A program made the translations under genes and the position numbers. A DNA stretch of 5,732 nucleotides from an uncultured Verrucomicrobium sp. (GTDB lineage: Bacteria; Verrucomicrobiota; Verrucomicrobiia; Methylacidiphilales; GAS474), in NCBI GenBank assembly GCA_903889845.1, contig CAISZB010000001.1, positions 1 to 5,732 of the forward strand, written 5' to 3'. Positions 1-5,709 of the stretch are shown piece by piece. Every line of letters begins with the position of its first letter. Position 1 is the stretch's first letter. The notes below the pieces were generated by a model, which saw nothing but the letters and a program-made list of their open reading frames with translations, was not told where the DNA came from and made no database searches.

Positions 1-23
1 TGGAGGCGAGCCGCGCGTTTGAA
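1..23 (+). repeat. Left copy of a 23-base direct repeat flanking the operon
   Basis: This sequence starts TGGAGGCGA and ends CGCGCGTTTGAA. It recurs at 5710-5732 in the same orientation with 22 of 23 bases identical; the only difference is G at position 10 here against C at 5719. It is non-coding, lying downstream of the last gene of the operon. The true left boundary is unknown because the window begins here. The repeat probably continues to the right into the stem-loop at 28-48, but the second copy is cut off before that can be compared. No transposase or integrase gene accompanies it, so a REP-like or other dispersed structured repeat is more likely than an insertion sequence end. Confidence 0.75.
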
Positions 24-55
24 CGAATGGAGGGCGTGCCGCCCTCCAAGCCTCC
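2..55. repeat. Nested stem-loop unit, likely REP-like repeat body
   Basis: A perfect 9-base-pair stem is formed by 28-36 (TGGAGGGCG) and 40-48 (CGCCCTCCA) around the three-base loop TGC. A second perfect 6-base-pair stem pairs 2-7 (GGAGGC) with 50-55 (GCCTCC), enclosing the first with only base 49 between them on the right side. The region 8-27 would remain single-stranded. The outer left arm lies inside the repeated 23 bases, which links the structure to the repeat. No T-run follows on either strand, so it is not a canonical intrinsic terminator, although it lies downstream of the operon and could slow polymerase or protect the 3' end of the mRNA. Confidence 0.6.
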
Positions 56-91
56 CGGCCCGGATGTAACAGAACTGGCCTACAGGCGCAA

Positions 92-115
92 CCGAAGGAG
101 TGCCATCCACTTCGG
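92..115. other. Stem-loop downstream of the operon
   Basis: CCGAAG at 92-97 pairs perfectly with CTTCGG at 110-115, leaving a 12-base loop. An alternative fold pairs AGTG (99-102) with CACT (108-111) inside a shorter outer stem. There is no T-run on either strand. It belongs to a 191-base non-coding flank holding three separate stem-loops; no convincing gene was seen in that flank. Function unknown. Confidence 0.4.
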
Positions 116-152
116 ATAGAGGGTGTCCGCTTCTTCTAACCCGCTTGGGAGG

Positions 153-186
153 AATCACTGAGGGAAGAGGCTTATTCAAAGTGATT
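153..186 (-). other. Stem-loop just after the glycosyltransferase stop, possible mRNA 3'-end structure
   Basis: AATCACT at 153-159 is perfectly complementary to AGTGATT at 180-186, with a 20-base loop. On the minus strand the stem begins only five bases after the stop codon of the PHP-glycosyltransferase gene (192-194). A second small palindrome, GAGTG/CACTC (187-191 and 193-197), overlaps the stop codon and could compete with it for pairing. No U-tract follows the stem, so I do not call it an intrinsic terminator; an RNA-stabilising or Rho-associated structure is as plausible. Confidence 0.35.
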
Positions 187-191
187 GAGTG

Positions 192-2603
192 TCACTCCCC
201 CCAGAACCGGACGAAGGCCCGGTCCCAGCTCCGCTCGGCGTGGATCTCGGCCGACAGGGCCAGCCGCGCCTCGGGCGTCGGCAGGGCAGCGAGGAAGCCG
301 GTGACGATCTCCGCCCACTTCTTCAAGTCGCGCGCCGGGGCGACGGCGCCGCGGCGGGGATCGGTGATCAGTTCCTTCGGCCCGCCGACGTCGGAGACGA
401 TGACGGGGAGGCCGCAGGCCATCGCCTCGATGACGACGTTGCCGAAGGTATCGGTGGTGCTGGGGAAGAGGAAGAGGTCGGCGGAGGCGTAGGCGGCGGC
501 CAGTTCCTCCCCGGTCAGGACGCCGGTGAAGAGGGCCTTGGGCGTCGCCGCCGCCATCTCTTCCCGATACGGGCCGTCCCCGACGACGGCGAGGGAGAAG
601 GCCGCGCCCCGCTTCTCCAGCTCCCGCGCCACCTCGACGAGGAAGCCGAGTTCCTTCTCCTTCGAGACGCGCCCGACGTAGAGGAGGACGGGCACCCCCG
701 GCTTCGCGCCGCGCGCGGTCCAGAAATCGGGGCGGCGGAAGGCCGTCGTGAAGAGGGAGGTATCGAGGCCCCGGGGGAAGATTTCGAGCCGCGCCGCCGG
801 GATGCCCCGATCGACCCAACAGCGGCGGTAGAACTCCGAGTTGACGTAGATCCGGTGGAACTGGCCGTAGAACCACTGCATGTAGCGCCACGTCAGCGTC
901 TCCATGAAGGCGTCGTCGCTCAGGAAGCGGGCGTATTGGGGGAAGTCGGTGTGGTAGATCGAGGTGAGGCGCAGCCCCAGGAGCTTCCCCGCCGCGAGGG
1001 CACAGAGGCCGACCGGCCCGGGCGTGCTGATGACGAGCTCGGTGAAGCCCTCCCGCTCGATGTAGTCGAGGATTTCCAGGAAGGGGGGGAAGCTCATCTT
1101 CTGGAGCTTGTACTCGGGGATCTCGAACTCCCCGACGGGGGCGAAGTTCTTCACCGGGATGTCGGTGACGAAGACCTCGGAGCGGGAGGTCACCACCGTC
1201 AGGTCGGCCCCGGTGCGGAGGCCCGCCGCCGTCATGGAACAGATCGTCCGGGCGACGCCGTTGACGTCCTCCAGGGTGTCGGTGAACCACGCCCGCTTCT
1301 CGTTGCGGAGGGGCTTCGGGATTTCCCCCGGGGCGAGGAAATCCCCCGCGGCGGCCCGCAGGAAGGGGCGGTCCGGGGCCTGCTGCCGGAAGGCGACGAC
1401 GTAGGGGAGGACGGCCCCCGCGACGGGAACGATCCCGGTCAGCGACTGGAAGGCGTCGAGGAGGCTTCCCCGCTCCACCCGGCGCATGAATTCGAGGAAG
1501 AGGCGGTAGGAGAGCTGGTTCGTGAGGTAGGAGGCCATCCGGAAGGAGCGGCGCTCCGGACCCGGCTCGGAACGGATGATGGCGTCGAGGTCGGCCTTCA
1601 CCTTCGGGTCGGTGAAGAAGGCGGCGAATTCGCGGGAGAGGGTCGTCTCCCCCGGCTTGAAGAAGTCGAAGACCTGCCCGGTCCGCACCGCCTCGACGAC
1701 GAAGCCCATCTGCTCCCCGAAGGAGAAATCGGCCGGGTTCTTCCCCGTGACGAACCGCTGCGCCACGGTGCTGAGGAGGTTGGCCGCGAGGGGGGCGGTC
1801 TTCTTGATCCGGTCCTGGGCGTAGGTGAAGACGGTGTTGTAGAACCCGCTGGAAAGGTGGAGAGGCGTCCCCACCTCCCCCTGCGGCGCGGCGAAGCCCG
1901 CCTCGACGTTGGCGAAGAAGGCGTCGACGGTCGCCGCCTCGGTCTCGGTCCACGTCCGGCCCGCGTAGAGGCCGCCGTGGTCGTCGGAGCCGCCGGTCAG
2001 CACCTTGCGGTGGGCGTCGGGATGGGGGGGGGCGAGGTCGTGGCGGTTCGCCAGTTCGTCGAGCTTCGCCGGGGTCAGGGAGGAGAGGATGCGGCCCAGG
2101 ACCTCCTGCGCCAGGGGCTCGCGGTTCCCGTTGCGCCCTTCGAAGACGCGGAAGAGGAGGAGGAGTTTCTCGACGTGGTCGGGGGTCAATTTCCCGTTGA
2201 GGTCGGAGAGGGGGTGGGCGACGCCGTGGGGGAGCTTCTGCGCCCGGAGCCAGGCGGCGAGGTCGTAGATGTTCTCGCGCAGGACGGCGATCTCCCGATG
2301 CTGCCCCTCGGTCAGGTTCCAGACGAGGAGGTGGACCTTGCAGCCATCGGGGAAGTAGGTCGTGACCTCCTCGCTCAGGAAGACGTCGTCGTGATGGGCC
2401 GAGAGTTCCAGGGCACCGTCGATCCGGTTGTGGTCGGTGATCGCCTTCCAGCGCATCCCGGCCTTGTGGAGGCGCTGGTAGAGGGCCTCCGGCTGGCTGT
2501 AGCTCTGCGGCATGCCGAGCTGCCGCAAAATCCACTCCGAGGGCCGGTCGGAAAAGCGGGAGTGAAGGTGGAGGTCAACCCGGCAGAGAGGCATACTGGG
2601 CAT
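192..2603 (-). CDS. PHP-domain/GT4 glycosyltransferase fusion protein
   Basis: An 803-residue cytoplasmic two-enzyme fusion, last gene of the operon. Residues 8-220 carry the PHP phosphoesterase metal-site motifs: DLHLHSRFSD (H12, H14, D19), TDHN (D57, H58), E78/E79, H91, H130 and SDDH (D207, H209), so the site looks complete. Residues 222-434 are unrecognised, with a hydrophobic patch at 388-405. Residues 435-803 form a full-length GT4 (GT-B, retaining) domain: DTLEDVNGVART near 442-453, H551, LLYVGRVSKEKEL (R645, K650), VVGDGP at 673-678 and DTFGNVVIEAMACG with D718 and E726 in place of the usual E-x7-E. The acceptor is unknown; MgtA/GtfA-type enzymes that glycosylate lipids are the nearest resemblance I can name. 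The start at 2603 lies 29 bases inside the deacetylase gene with no SD, implying translational coupling; the Met at 2594 is an alternative. A run of nine C lies in the coding strand at 2024-2032. The domain calls are firm; the substrate is not. Confidence 0.93.
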   Translation of the reverse strand: MPSMPLCRVDLHLHSRFSDRPSEWILRQLGMPQSYSQPEALYQRLHKAGMRWKAITDHNRIDGALELSAHHDDVFLSEEVTTYFPDGCKVHLLVWNLTEGQHREIAVLRENIYDLAAWLRAQKLPHGVAHPLSDLNGKLTPDHVEKLLLLFRVFEGRNGNREPLAQEVLGRILSSLTPAKLDELANRHDLAPPHPDAHRKVLTGGSDDHGGLYAGRTWTETEAATVDAFFANVEAGFAAPQGEVGTPLHLSSGFYNTVFTYAQDRIKKTAPLAANLLSTVAQRFVTGKNPADFSFGEQMGFVVEAVRTGQVFDFFKPGETTLSREFAAFFTDPKVKADLDAIIRSEPGPERRSFRMASYLTNQLSYRLFLEFMRRVERGSLLDAFQSLTGIVPVAGAVLPYVVAFRQQAPDRPFLRAAAGDFLAPGEIPKPLRNEKRAWFTDTLEDVNGVARTICSMTAAGLRTGADLTVVTSRSEVFVTDIPVKNFAPVGEFEIPEYKLQKMSFPPFLEILDYIEREGFTELVISTPGPVGLCALAAGKLLGLRLTSIYHTDFPQYARFLSDDAFMETLTWRYMQWFYGQFHRIYVNSEFYRRCWVDRGIPAARLEIFPRGLDTSLFTTAFRRPDFWTARGAKPGVPVLLYVGRVSKEKELGFLVEVARELEKRGAAFSLAVVGDGPYREEMAAATPKALFTGVLTGEELAAAYASADLFLFPSTTDTFGNVVIEAMACGLPVIVSDVGGPKELITDPRRGAVAPARDLKKWAEIVTGFLAALPTPEARLALSAEIHAERSWDRAFVRFWGE

Positions 2604-3336
2604 AGGTTACCGGCTCGAAGCCGCGATCCAATGCGGTTTTCACGATCCGCTCGATTTGTTTCCGGATCGTCACATGGAGGAGGTCGTCGGGATGGAGGCT
2701 GATGCGCAGGAGCCGGTTTTCCCGGGAGCTGGAAAAGAGCCACCGGTTCCACAACACGGAGACGATTCGCCGCCACGCCGCCCGGGTGCTCCAGCACAGG
2801 GACTGGGAGGGGACGGAGCCGCCGCGCTGGGGGGAGAGGAATTCCCGCAGCGTCGTCGTGTGATGGAGGCCGACCTCCCGCAGGACGGGGAGGACCTCCG
2901 GCCCCATCAGCCACGCCGGGGCGATGAAGCCCTCGGGCGGAGGGAACCCGGCTTCCCGGAACAGGGCGAGGCCCGCCTCGATCCGCTGCAGGGCCTCGGC
3001 GGCGGAGAGGTCGAGGAACTCGGCCTCCCGGTTCGTGTAGAAGCGGGTCCAGAAGAGCGAAGCGAGGGGGTCCTCCCGGTCCTGGCGGTCGTGGAAGAAG
3101 CCGTGGAGGACCACCTCGTCCCCCTCCCCCGCCCACTCCCGGACTACGGCGGCAAAGTCGGGCGCGTTCACTCCCGGCCCGTGGTGGAAGCGGGGGACGA
3201 CGAGGAGGCTGCGCCGGGGAACGCCCCACGCCGCCAGGGCCTCCCGCTGCGCCGCGATCGCCGCCCGGCTGCCCGGATGGACATCGTGGAGGGAGACGAC
3301 CAGCCTTTGCGGCTTCGTCGATGTTTCAATCCTCAT
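2575..3336 (-). CDS. Polysaccharide deacetylase-like protein (DUF2334/NodB superfamily)
   Basis: A 253-residue protein with the circularly arranged motifs of the NodB/DUF2334 carbohydrate esterases. SLHDVHP (H17, D18, H20) replaces the TFDD motif of NodB, so His stands where the usual catalytic-base Asp would be and D18 is the likely metal ligand. GDEVVLHGFFH supplies H78 and H82, the HxxxH metal pair. FIAPAWLM (P140, W142) matches the arginine/tryptophan motif region, and ISLHPDD gives H215, the probable acid. There is no signal peptide, so it is probably cytoplasmic and acts on an intracellular sugar intermediate rather than on exported polymer. Expected reaction: removal of an N-acetyl group from an amino sugar (inferred from the superfamily). 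Its ATG overlaps the stop of the acyltransferase gene (ATGA, 3333-3336) and its own end overlaps the glycosyltransferase start by 29 bases. No SD is visible, consistent with re-initiation. Confidence 0.88.
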   Translation of the reverse strand: MRIETSTKPQRLVVSLHDVHPGSRAAIAAQREALAAWGVPRRSLLVVPRFHHGPGVNAPDFAAVVREWAGEGDEVVLHGFFHDRQDREDPLASLFWTRFYTNREAEFLDLSAAEALQRIEAGLALFREAGFPPPEGFIAPAWLMGPEVLPVLREVGLHHTTTLREFLSPQRGGSVPSQSLCWSTRAAWRRIVSVLWNRWLFSSSRENRLLRISLHPDDLLHVTIRKQIERIVKTALDRGFEPVTYAQYASLPG

Positions 3337-4109
3337 ACCGCCGCATCGGTCGCATCAGCCGCCGCCTTGTCCTGGGCTTTTGCGTTCCCGCTATTTCCGT
3401 ACAGGCTGACGTTCTTCTCCAGATCCTTGATGATCGTGAAGAGATAGACCTCCCCGTCGTGAAGGTGGCTATACTTCGTCACCCGGGCCTGATCGACGAC
3501 GCGGAAGCCGAAGCGCTCGAACATCCGCGCGGCGCGCCTCGCCTCGTAGGCGATCACCTGGCCGTAGACCCCTTTTTCCCCGTTCTCGCTCAGATAGCGG
3601 AGGAAGGTGTCGATGATCTCCCGCGTCCCGGCAACGCTCCGGGCCTCGGGCAGCAGATTGATGTGGAAGTGGGGGAGGCCCTCCGGCGTCAGCGGGTTCT
3701 CCTTCCCGGCCCGGGTCAGGAGCCAATGGACGTACTGGCGCGTCCTCTTCCCGTAGGGCCGGGTGAAATAGCGCCACATTCCCACCCCGAAGAGGCGGAG
3801 GTTGTCCCACAGGCGGAACCTCTTGTACCGCCGCAGGTGGCGGGACCCGTTGAGGTAGCCGCAGACCCGCCCCTCCTGGACGATCACCAGGGTCGATTCC
3901 GGTTCCTTGTCGGTGTAGTAGCGGGTCAGGTAATCGGCGAAGAGTTCCCGATCCTCGAAAAGCGCGTCGATCGGCTTGCCCAGGAAGCCGGTATCGGCGC
4001 AGATCCGGCGGATCGTCTCCCGATCTTCCGGCTGGTAGAAGCGGACGACGAAGGGGACGGCCTCCGGCTTCGAGGGCAAGGGCGAAGGCGCGGGCGAGGA
4101 AGGTTCCAT
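3333..4109 (-). CDS. GNAT-like N-acyltransferase with degenerate acyl-CoA loop
   Basis: A 258-residue GNAT-fold protein. VRFYQPEDRETIRRICADTGF (21-42) is the typical first strand and helix, followed by STLVIVQEGRVCGYLNGS (72-89), where GNAT strands 2-4 run. Residues 90-146 form an insertion rich in Arg, Lys, Tyr and Trp. FHINLLPEARSVAGTREIIDTFLRYL (148-173) corresponds to motif A, but the acyl-CoA loop reads R157-S-V-A-G-T rather than Q/R-x-x-G-x-G/A. ARRAARMFERFGFRVVDQ (190-207) is a clear motif B ending. The last 25 residues are Ala-rich and probably disordered. It likely transfers an acyl group from acyl-CoA to an amine; the acceptor is unknown, and the free amine produced by the next gene is an attractive candidate (inference). 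It lies five bases after the permease stop and overlaps the deacetylase gene by four bases. It has no membrane segment. Confidence 0.82.
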   Translation of the reverse strand: MEPSSPAPSPLPSKPEAVPFVVRFYQPEDRETIRRICADTGFLGKPIDALFEDRELFADYLTRYYTDKEPESTLVIVQEGRVCGYLNGSRHLRRYKRFRLWDNLRLFGVGMWRYFTRPYGKRTRQYVHWLLTRAGKENPLTPEGLPHFHINLLPEARSVAGTREIIDTFLRYLSENGEKGVYGQVIAYEARRAARMFERFGFRVVDQARVTKYSHLHDGEVYLFTIIKDLEKNVSLYGNSGNAKAQDKAAADATDAAV

Positions 4110-4114
4110 CCTCC
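4110..4114 (-). promoter_or_regulatory. SD-like GGAGG abutting the acyltransferase start codon
   Basis: The whole five-base gap between the permease stop (TAG, 4115-4117) and the acyltransferase ATG (4107-4109) reads GGAGG on the minus strand. It is the strongest SD match in the window, but its spacing to the ATG is zero, where five to nine bases would be usual. Either initiation relies on coupling with permease termination, or the real start is further downstream: a TTG at codon 11 exists, but it is poorly spaced too. The next Met is residue 111, which would delete the GNAT N-terminus, so I keep the ATG. Confidence 0.5.
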
Positions 4115-5575
4115 CTAATTAGCCGCTTCTCCGCCCTTTTCCAGCCTGCTGTTCTTCCGGGCGTAGAGGAAGTAGACGACGAAGCCGATAGCCATCCAGA
4201 CGAAGAGCCGGATCCAGGTGTCGTTCGGCAGGTAATACATGGAGACCCCGCAGAAGATCACGCCGAGGATCGGCACCAGCGGCACCCACGGCGTGCGGAA
4301 GGAGCGGGGCTGCTCCGGCTGGGTGATCCGGAGGACCAGGACGCTGAGGCAGACAATGATGAAGGCCAGGAGCGTCCCGATCGAGGTCAGTTCCCCGAGG
4401 ATGCCGATGGGGAAGAGGGCCGCGATCACCGCCGTCACGGCGCCGACGAGGAGCGTCGTCACCCAGGGCGTCCCGCGCTTCTTGTGGATCTTCGAGAAGG
4501 CCTTCGGCAGGAGGCCATCCTCCGACATCGAGTAAAAGAGGCGGCTCTGCCCCAGGAGGAGGCCGAAGATGACCGACGTCAACCCAGCCAACGCGCCGAG
4601 CTGGATCAGCGGGAAAAGCCACCGGAGGGAGGGGCCGACCTGCTCGATCGCGTAGGCGACCGGCGCCGGGCCGCTCATCCCCGCATCCTTGTAGGAAACG
4701 AGGCCTGTCAGCACCACGGCCACGGCGATGTAAAGAACCGTGCAGATGAGGAGGCCGCCCAGGATGCCGATCGGCATGTCCCGCTGCGGGTTCTTCGCCT
4801 CCTGCGCCGCCGTGGAGACCGCCTCGAAGCCGAGGTAGGCGAAGAAAATCACTCCCGCCCCCGCCAGGATGCCGCTCGCGCCGAATTCGCCGGAGACCCC
4901 CAGGTTCTCCGGGATGAACGGGTGCCAGTTGGCCGGATGGACATGGGGGAGGCCAAAGCCGATGAAGAGGAGGATGACCGCCACCTTCACGATGACAATC
5001 ACGAGGTTGAGCCGGGCCGATTCCCGGATGCCGACGTAGATCACCCATGTCGCGAAGGCCGTGATCAGGACCGCCGGGAGGTTAAAGAGGGCGCCGCTGT
5101 GAATCCAGGTCCCGTGCTTGTAGACCCACGGGGAGGAGACGAACCGGGACGGTAGATCGATCCCGAAGTTGTGGAGGAACCGGACCGCGTAGCCCGACCA
5201 CCCGACCGCGACCGTCGCCGCGCCGAAGAGGTATTCCAGGATCAGGTCCCAGCCGATGATCCAGGCCAGGAACTCCCCGCACGTCGCATAGGCGTAGGTG
5301 TACGCGCTCCCGGCCACCGGGATCATCGAGGCGTATTCCGCGTAGCAGAGCCCGGCAAAGAGAGAGGCCAGACCGGCGACAACCAGGGAGAGGATCAGGG
5401 CCGGTCCCGCGTGCTCCGCCGCCACGTGCCCCGTAAGGACGAAGACCCCGGTGCCGATCGCCGTCCCGACGCTGAGGCCCACGAGTTGGGGCGCCGTCAG
5501 AACCCGGCGCAATCCCCCGACCCGGTCGGCTTGCTGCTGTAAATCGGCAAACGATTTTTTTCGAAAAAGGTCCAT
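4115..5575 (-). CDS. APC-superfamily amino acid permease (CAT family type)
   Basis: A 486-residue inner-membrane transporter with about 12 hydrophobic segments, both ends predicted cytoplasmic, at the usual family length. The N-terminus (LFRKKSFADL followed by GLRRVLTAPQLVGL) is typical of bacterial CAT-like permeases. The unwound TM1 substrate loop reads GTAIGTGVFVLTG (37-49). K197 in TM5 (LNLVIVIVKVAV) matches the lysine proposed to replace the sodium site in proton-coupled APC members. FFAYLGFEAVSTAAQEAKNPQRDMPIG (244-270) is the TM6 and following loop signature, and RLFYSMSEDGLLP (345-357) the conserved loop after TM8. It probably imports an amino acid with protons; the specificity cannot be read. 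It is the first gene of the operon. The start at 5575 is supported by the family N-terminus and by GGAG ten bases upstream. The opening codons include a run of seven A (complement of 5555-5561), unlike the GC-rich remainder. Confidence 0.95.
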   Translation of the reverse strand: MDLFRKKSFADLQQQADRVGGLRRVLTAPQLVGLSVGTAIGTGVFVLTGHVAAEHAGPALILSLVVAGLASLFAGLCYAEYASMIPVAGSAYTYAYATCGEFLAWIIGWDLILEYLFGAATVAVGWSGYAVRFLHNFGIDLPSRFVSSPWVYKHGTWIHSGALFNLPAVLITAFATWVIYVGIRESARLNLVIVIVKVAVILLFIGFGLPHVHPANWHPFIPENLGVSGEFGASGILAGAGVIFFAYLGFEAVSTAAQEAKNPQRDMPIGILGGLLICTVLYIAVAVVLTGLVSYKDAGMSGPAPVAYAIEQVGPSLRWLFPLIQLGALAGLTSVIFGLLLGQSRLFYSMSEDGLLPKAFSKIHKKRGTPWVTTLLVGAVTAVIAALFPIGILGELTSIGTLLAFIIVCLSVLVLRITQPEQPRSFRTPWVPLVPILGVIFCGVSMYYLPNDTWIRLFVWMAIGFVVYFLYARKNSRLEKGGEAAN

Positions 5576-5582
5576 TCAGTTC

Positions 5583-5626
5583 AGGCTCCAGAAATAGTTT
5601 CACCAAGGGAAGCACTTTTCGAGCCT
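5583..5626 (-). promoter_or_regulatory. Leader hairpin covering the permease ribosome-binding site
   Basis: On the minus strand, reading 5' to 3', AGGCTC pairs with GAGCCT, GAAA with TTTC, AGT with ACT and TTC with GAA. This gives 16 base pairs interrupted only by small bulges (GC on the 5' side; A and TG on the 3' side) around a seven-base loop CCTTGGT. The stem ends seven bases before the permease ATG. The only SD-like sequence, GGAG (complement of 5586-5589), lies in the 3' arm and adjoining bulge, so folding would hide it. That suggests control of translation by RNA folding or by a bound protein; a DNA operator is the alternative. It does not resemble any riboswitch I can name. Confidence 0.5.
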
Positions 5627-5664
5627 CGGGGGTAGAAAAACGGGGGGATGCGAAGTTATGTGTG

Positions 5665-5706
5665 CGGCCCGTTGGGACCGGGTACAATCGCTTCGCTTCC
5701 CTGTAC
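5665..5706 (-). other. Upstream leader/promoter region with weak inverted repeats
   Basis: Two small inverted repeats are visible: 5665-5680, where CGG/CCG and CC/GG pair with one mismatch between them, and GTACA (5682-5686) with TGTAC (5702-5706). The promoter of the operon should lie between here and 5627, but no convincing pair of -35 and -10 boxes was found on the minus strand. The permease leader is therefore described by its repeats only. The stretch also holds a C-rich run on the minus strand (complement of 5626-5632 and 5642-5647). Confidence 0.25.
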
Positions 5707-5709
5707 AGC

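Noticed and set aside
1..23. Integron attC site or insertion sequence end
   Set aside because: No core-site pair of the attC type, no target-site duplication visible, no integrase or transposase, and the interval is a four-gene operon rather than a single-gene cassette.
28..48. Intrinsic transcription terminator for the operon
   Set aside because: The stem is strong but neither strand has a T-run after it.
100..492. A 130-residue plus-strand frame starting in the left flank
   Set aside because: Most of it is antisense to the glycosyltransferase C-terminus, no SD was seen, and it has no recognisable domain.
172..2535. A 787-residue open frame on the minus strand in another phase of the same region
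   Set aside because: Its translation is Pro/Arg/Gly-rich low-complexity sequence; it is a phase-shifted shadow of the glycosyltransferase gene.
189..2702. An 837-residue open frame on the plus strand opposite the PHP-glycosyltransferase
   Set aside because: It lacks any recognisable motif, is rich in Gly, Glu, Arg and Val as expected for an antisense frame of a GC-rich gene, and contradicts a minus-strand gene with complete catalytic motifs.
2375..3229. A 284-residue minus-strand frame spanning the deacetylase and glycosyltransferase junction
   Set aside because: The N-terminal part is low-complexity Pro/Arg/Gly sequence with no motif, while the deacetylase motifs lie in the other frame.
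5557..5568. Twelve-base palindrome TTTTTCGAAAAA as an operator
   Set aside because: It lies inside the first codons of the permease and is explained by Lys/Phe codons; an A-rich gene start is common for initiation.
5576..5709. T-box or lysine-type riboswitch ahead of the amino acid permease
   Set aside because: None of the conserved T-box or lysine-riboswitch sequence elements were seen, and the leader is too short for a full example of either.
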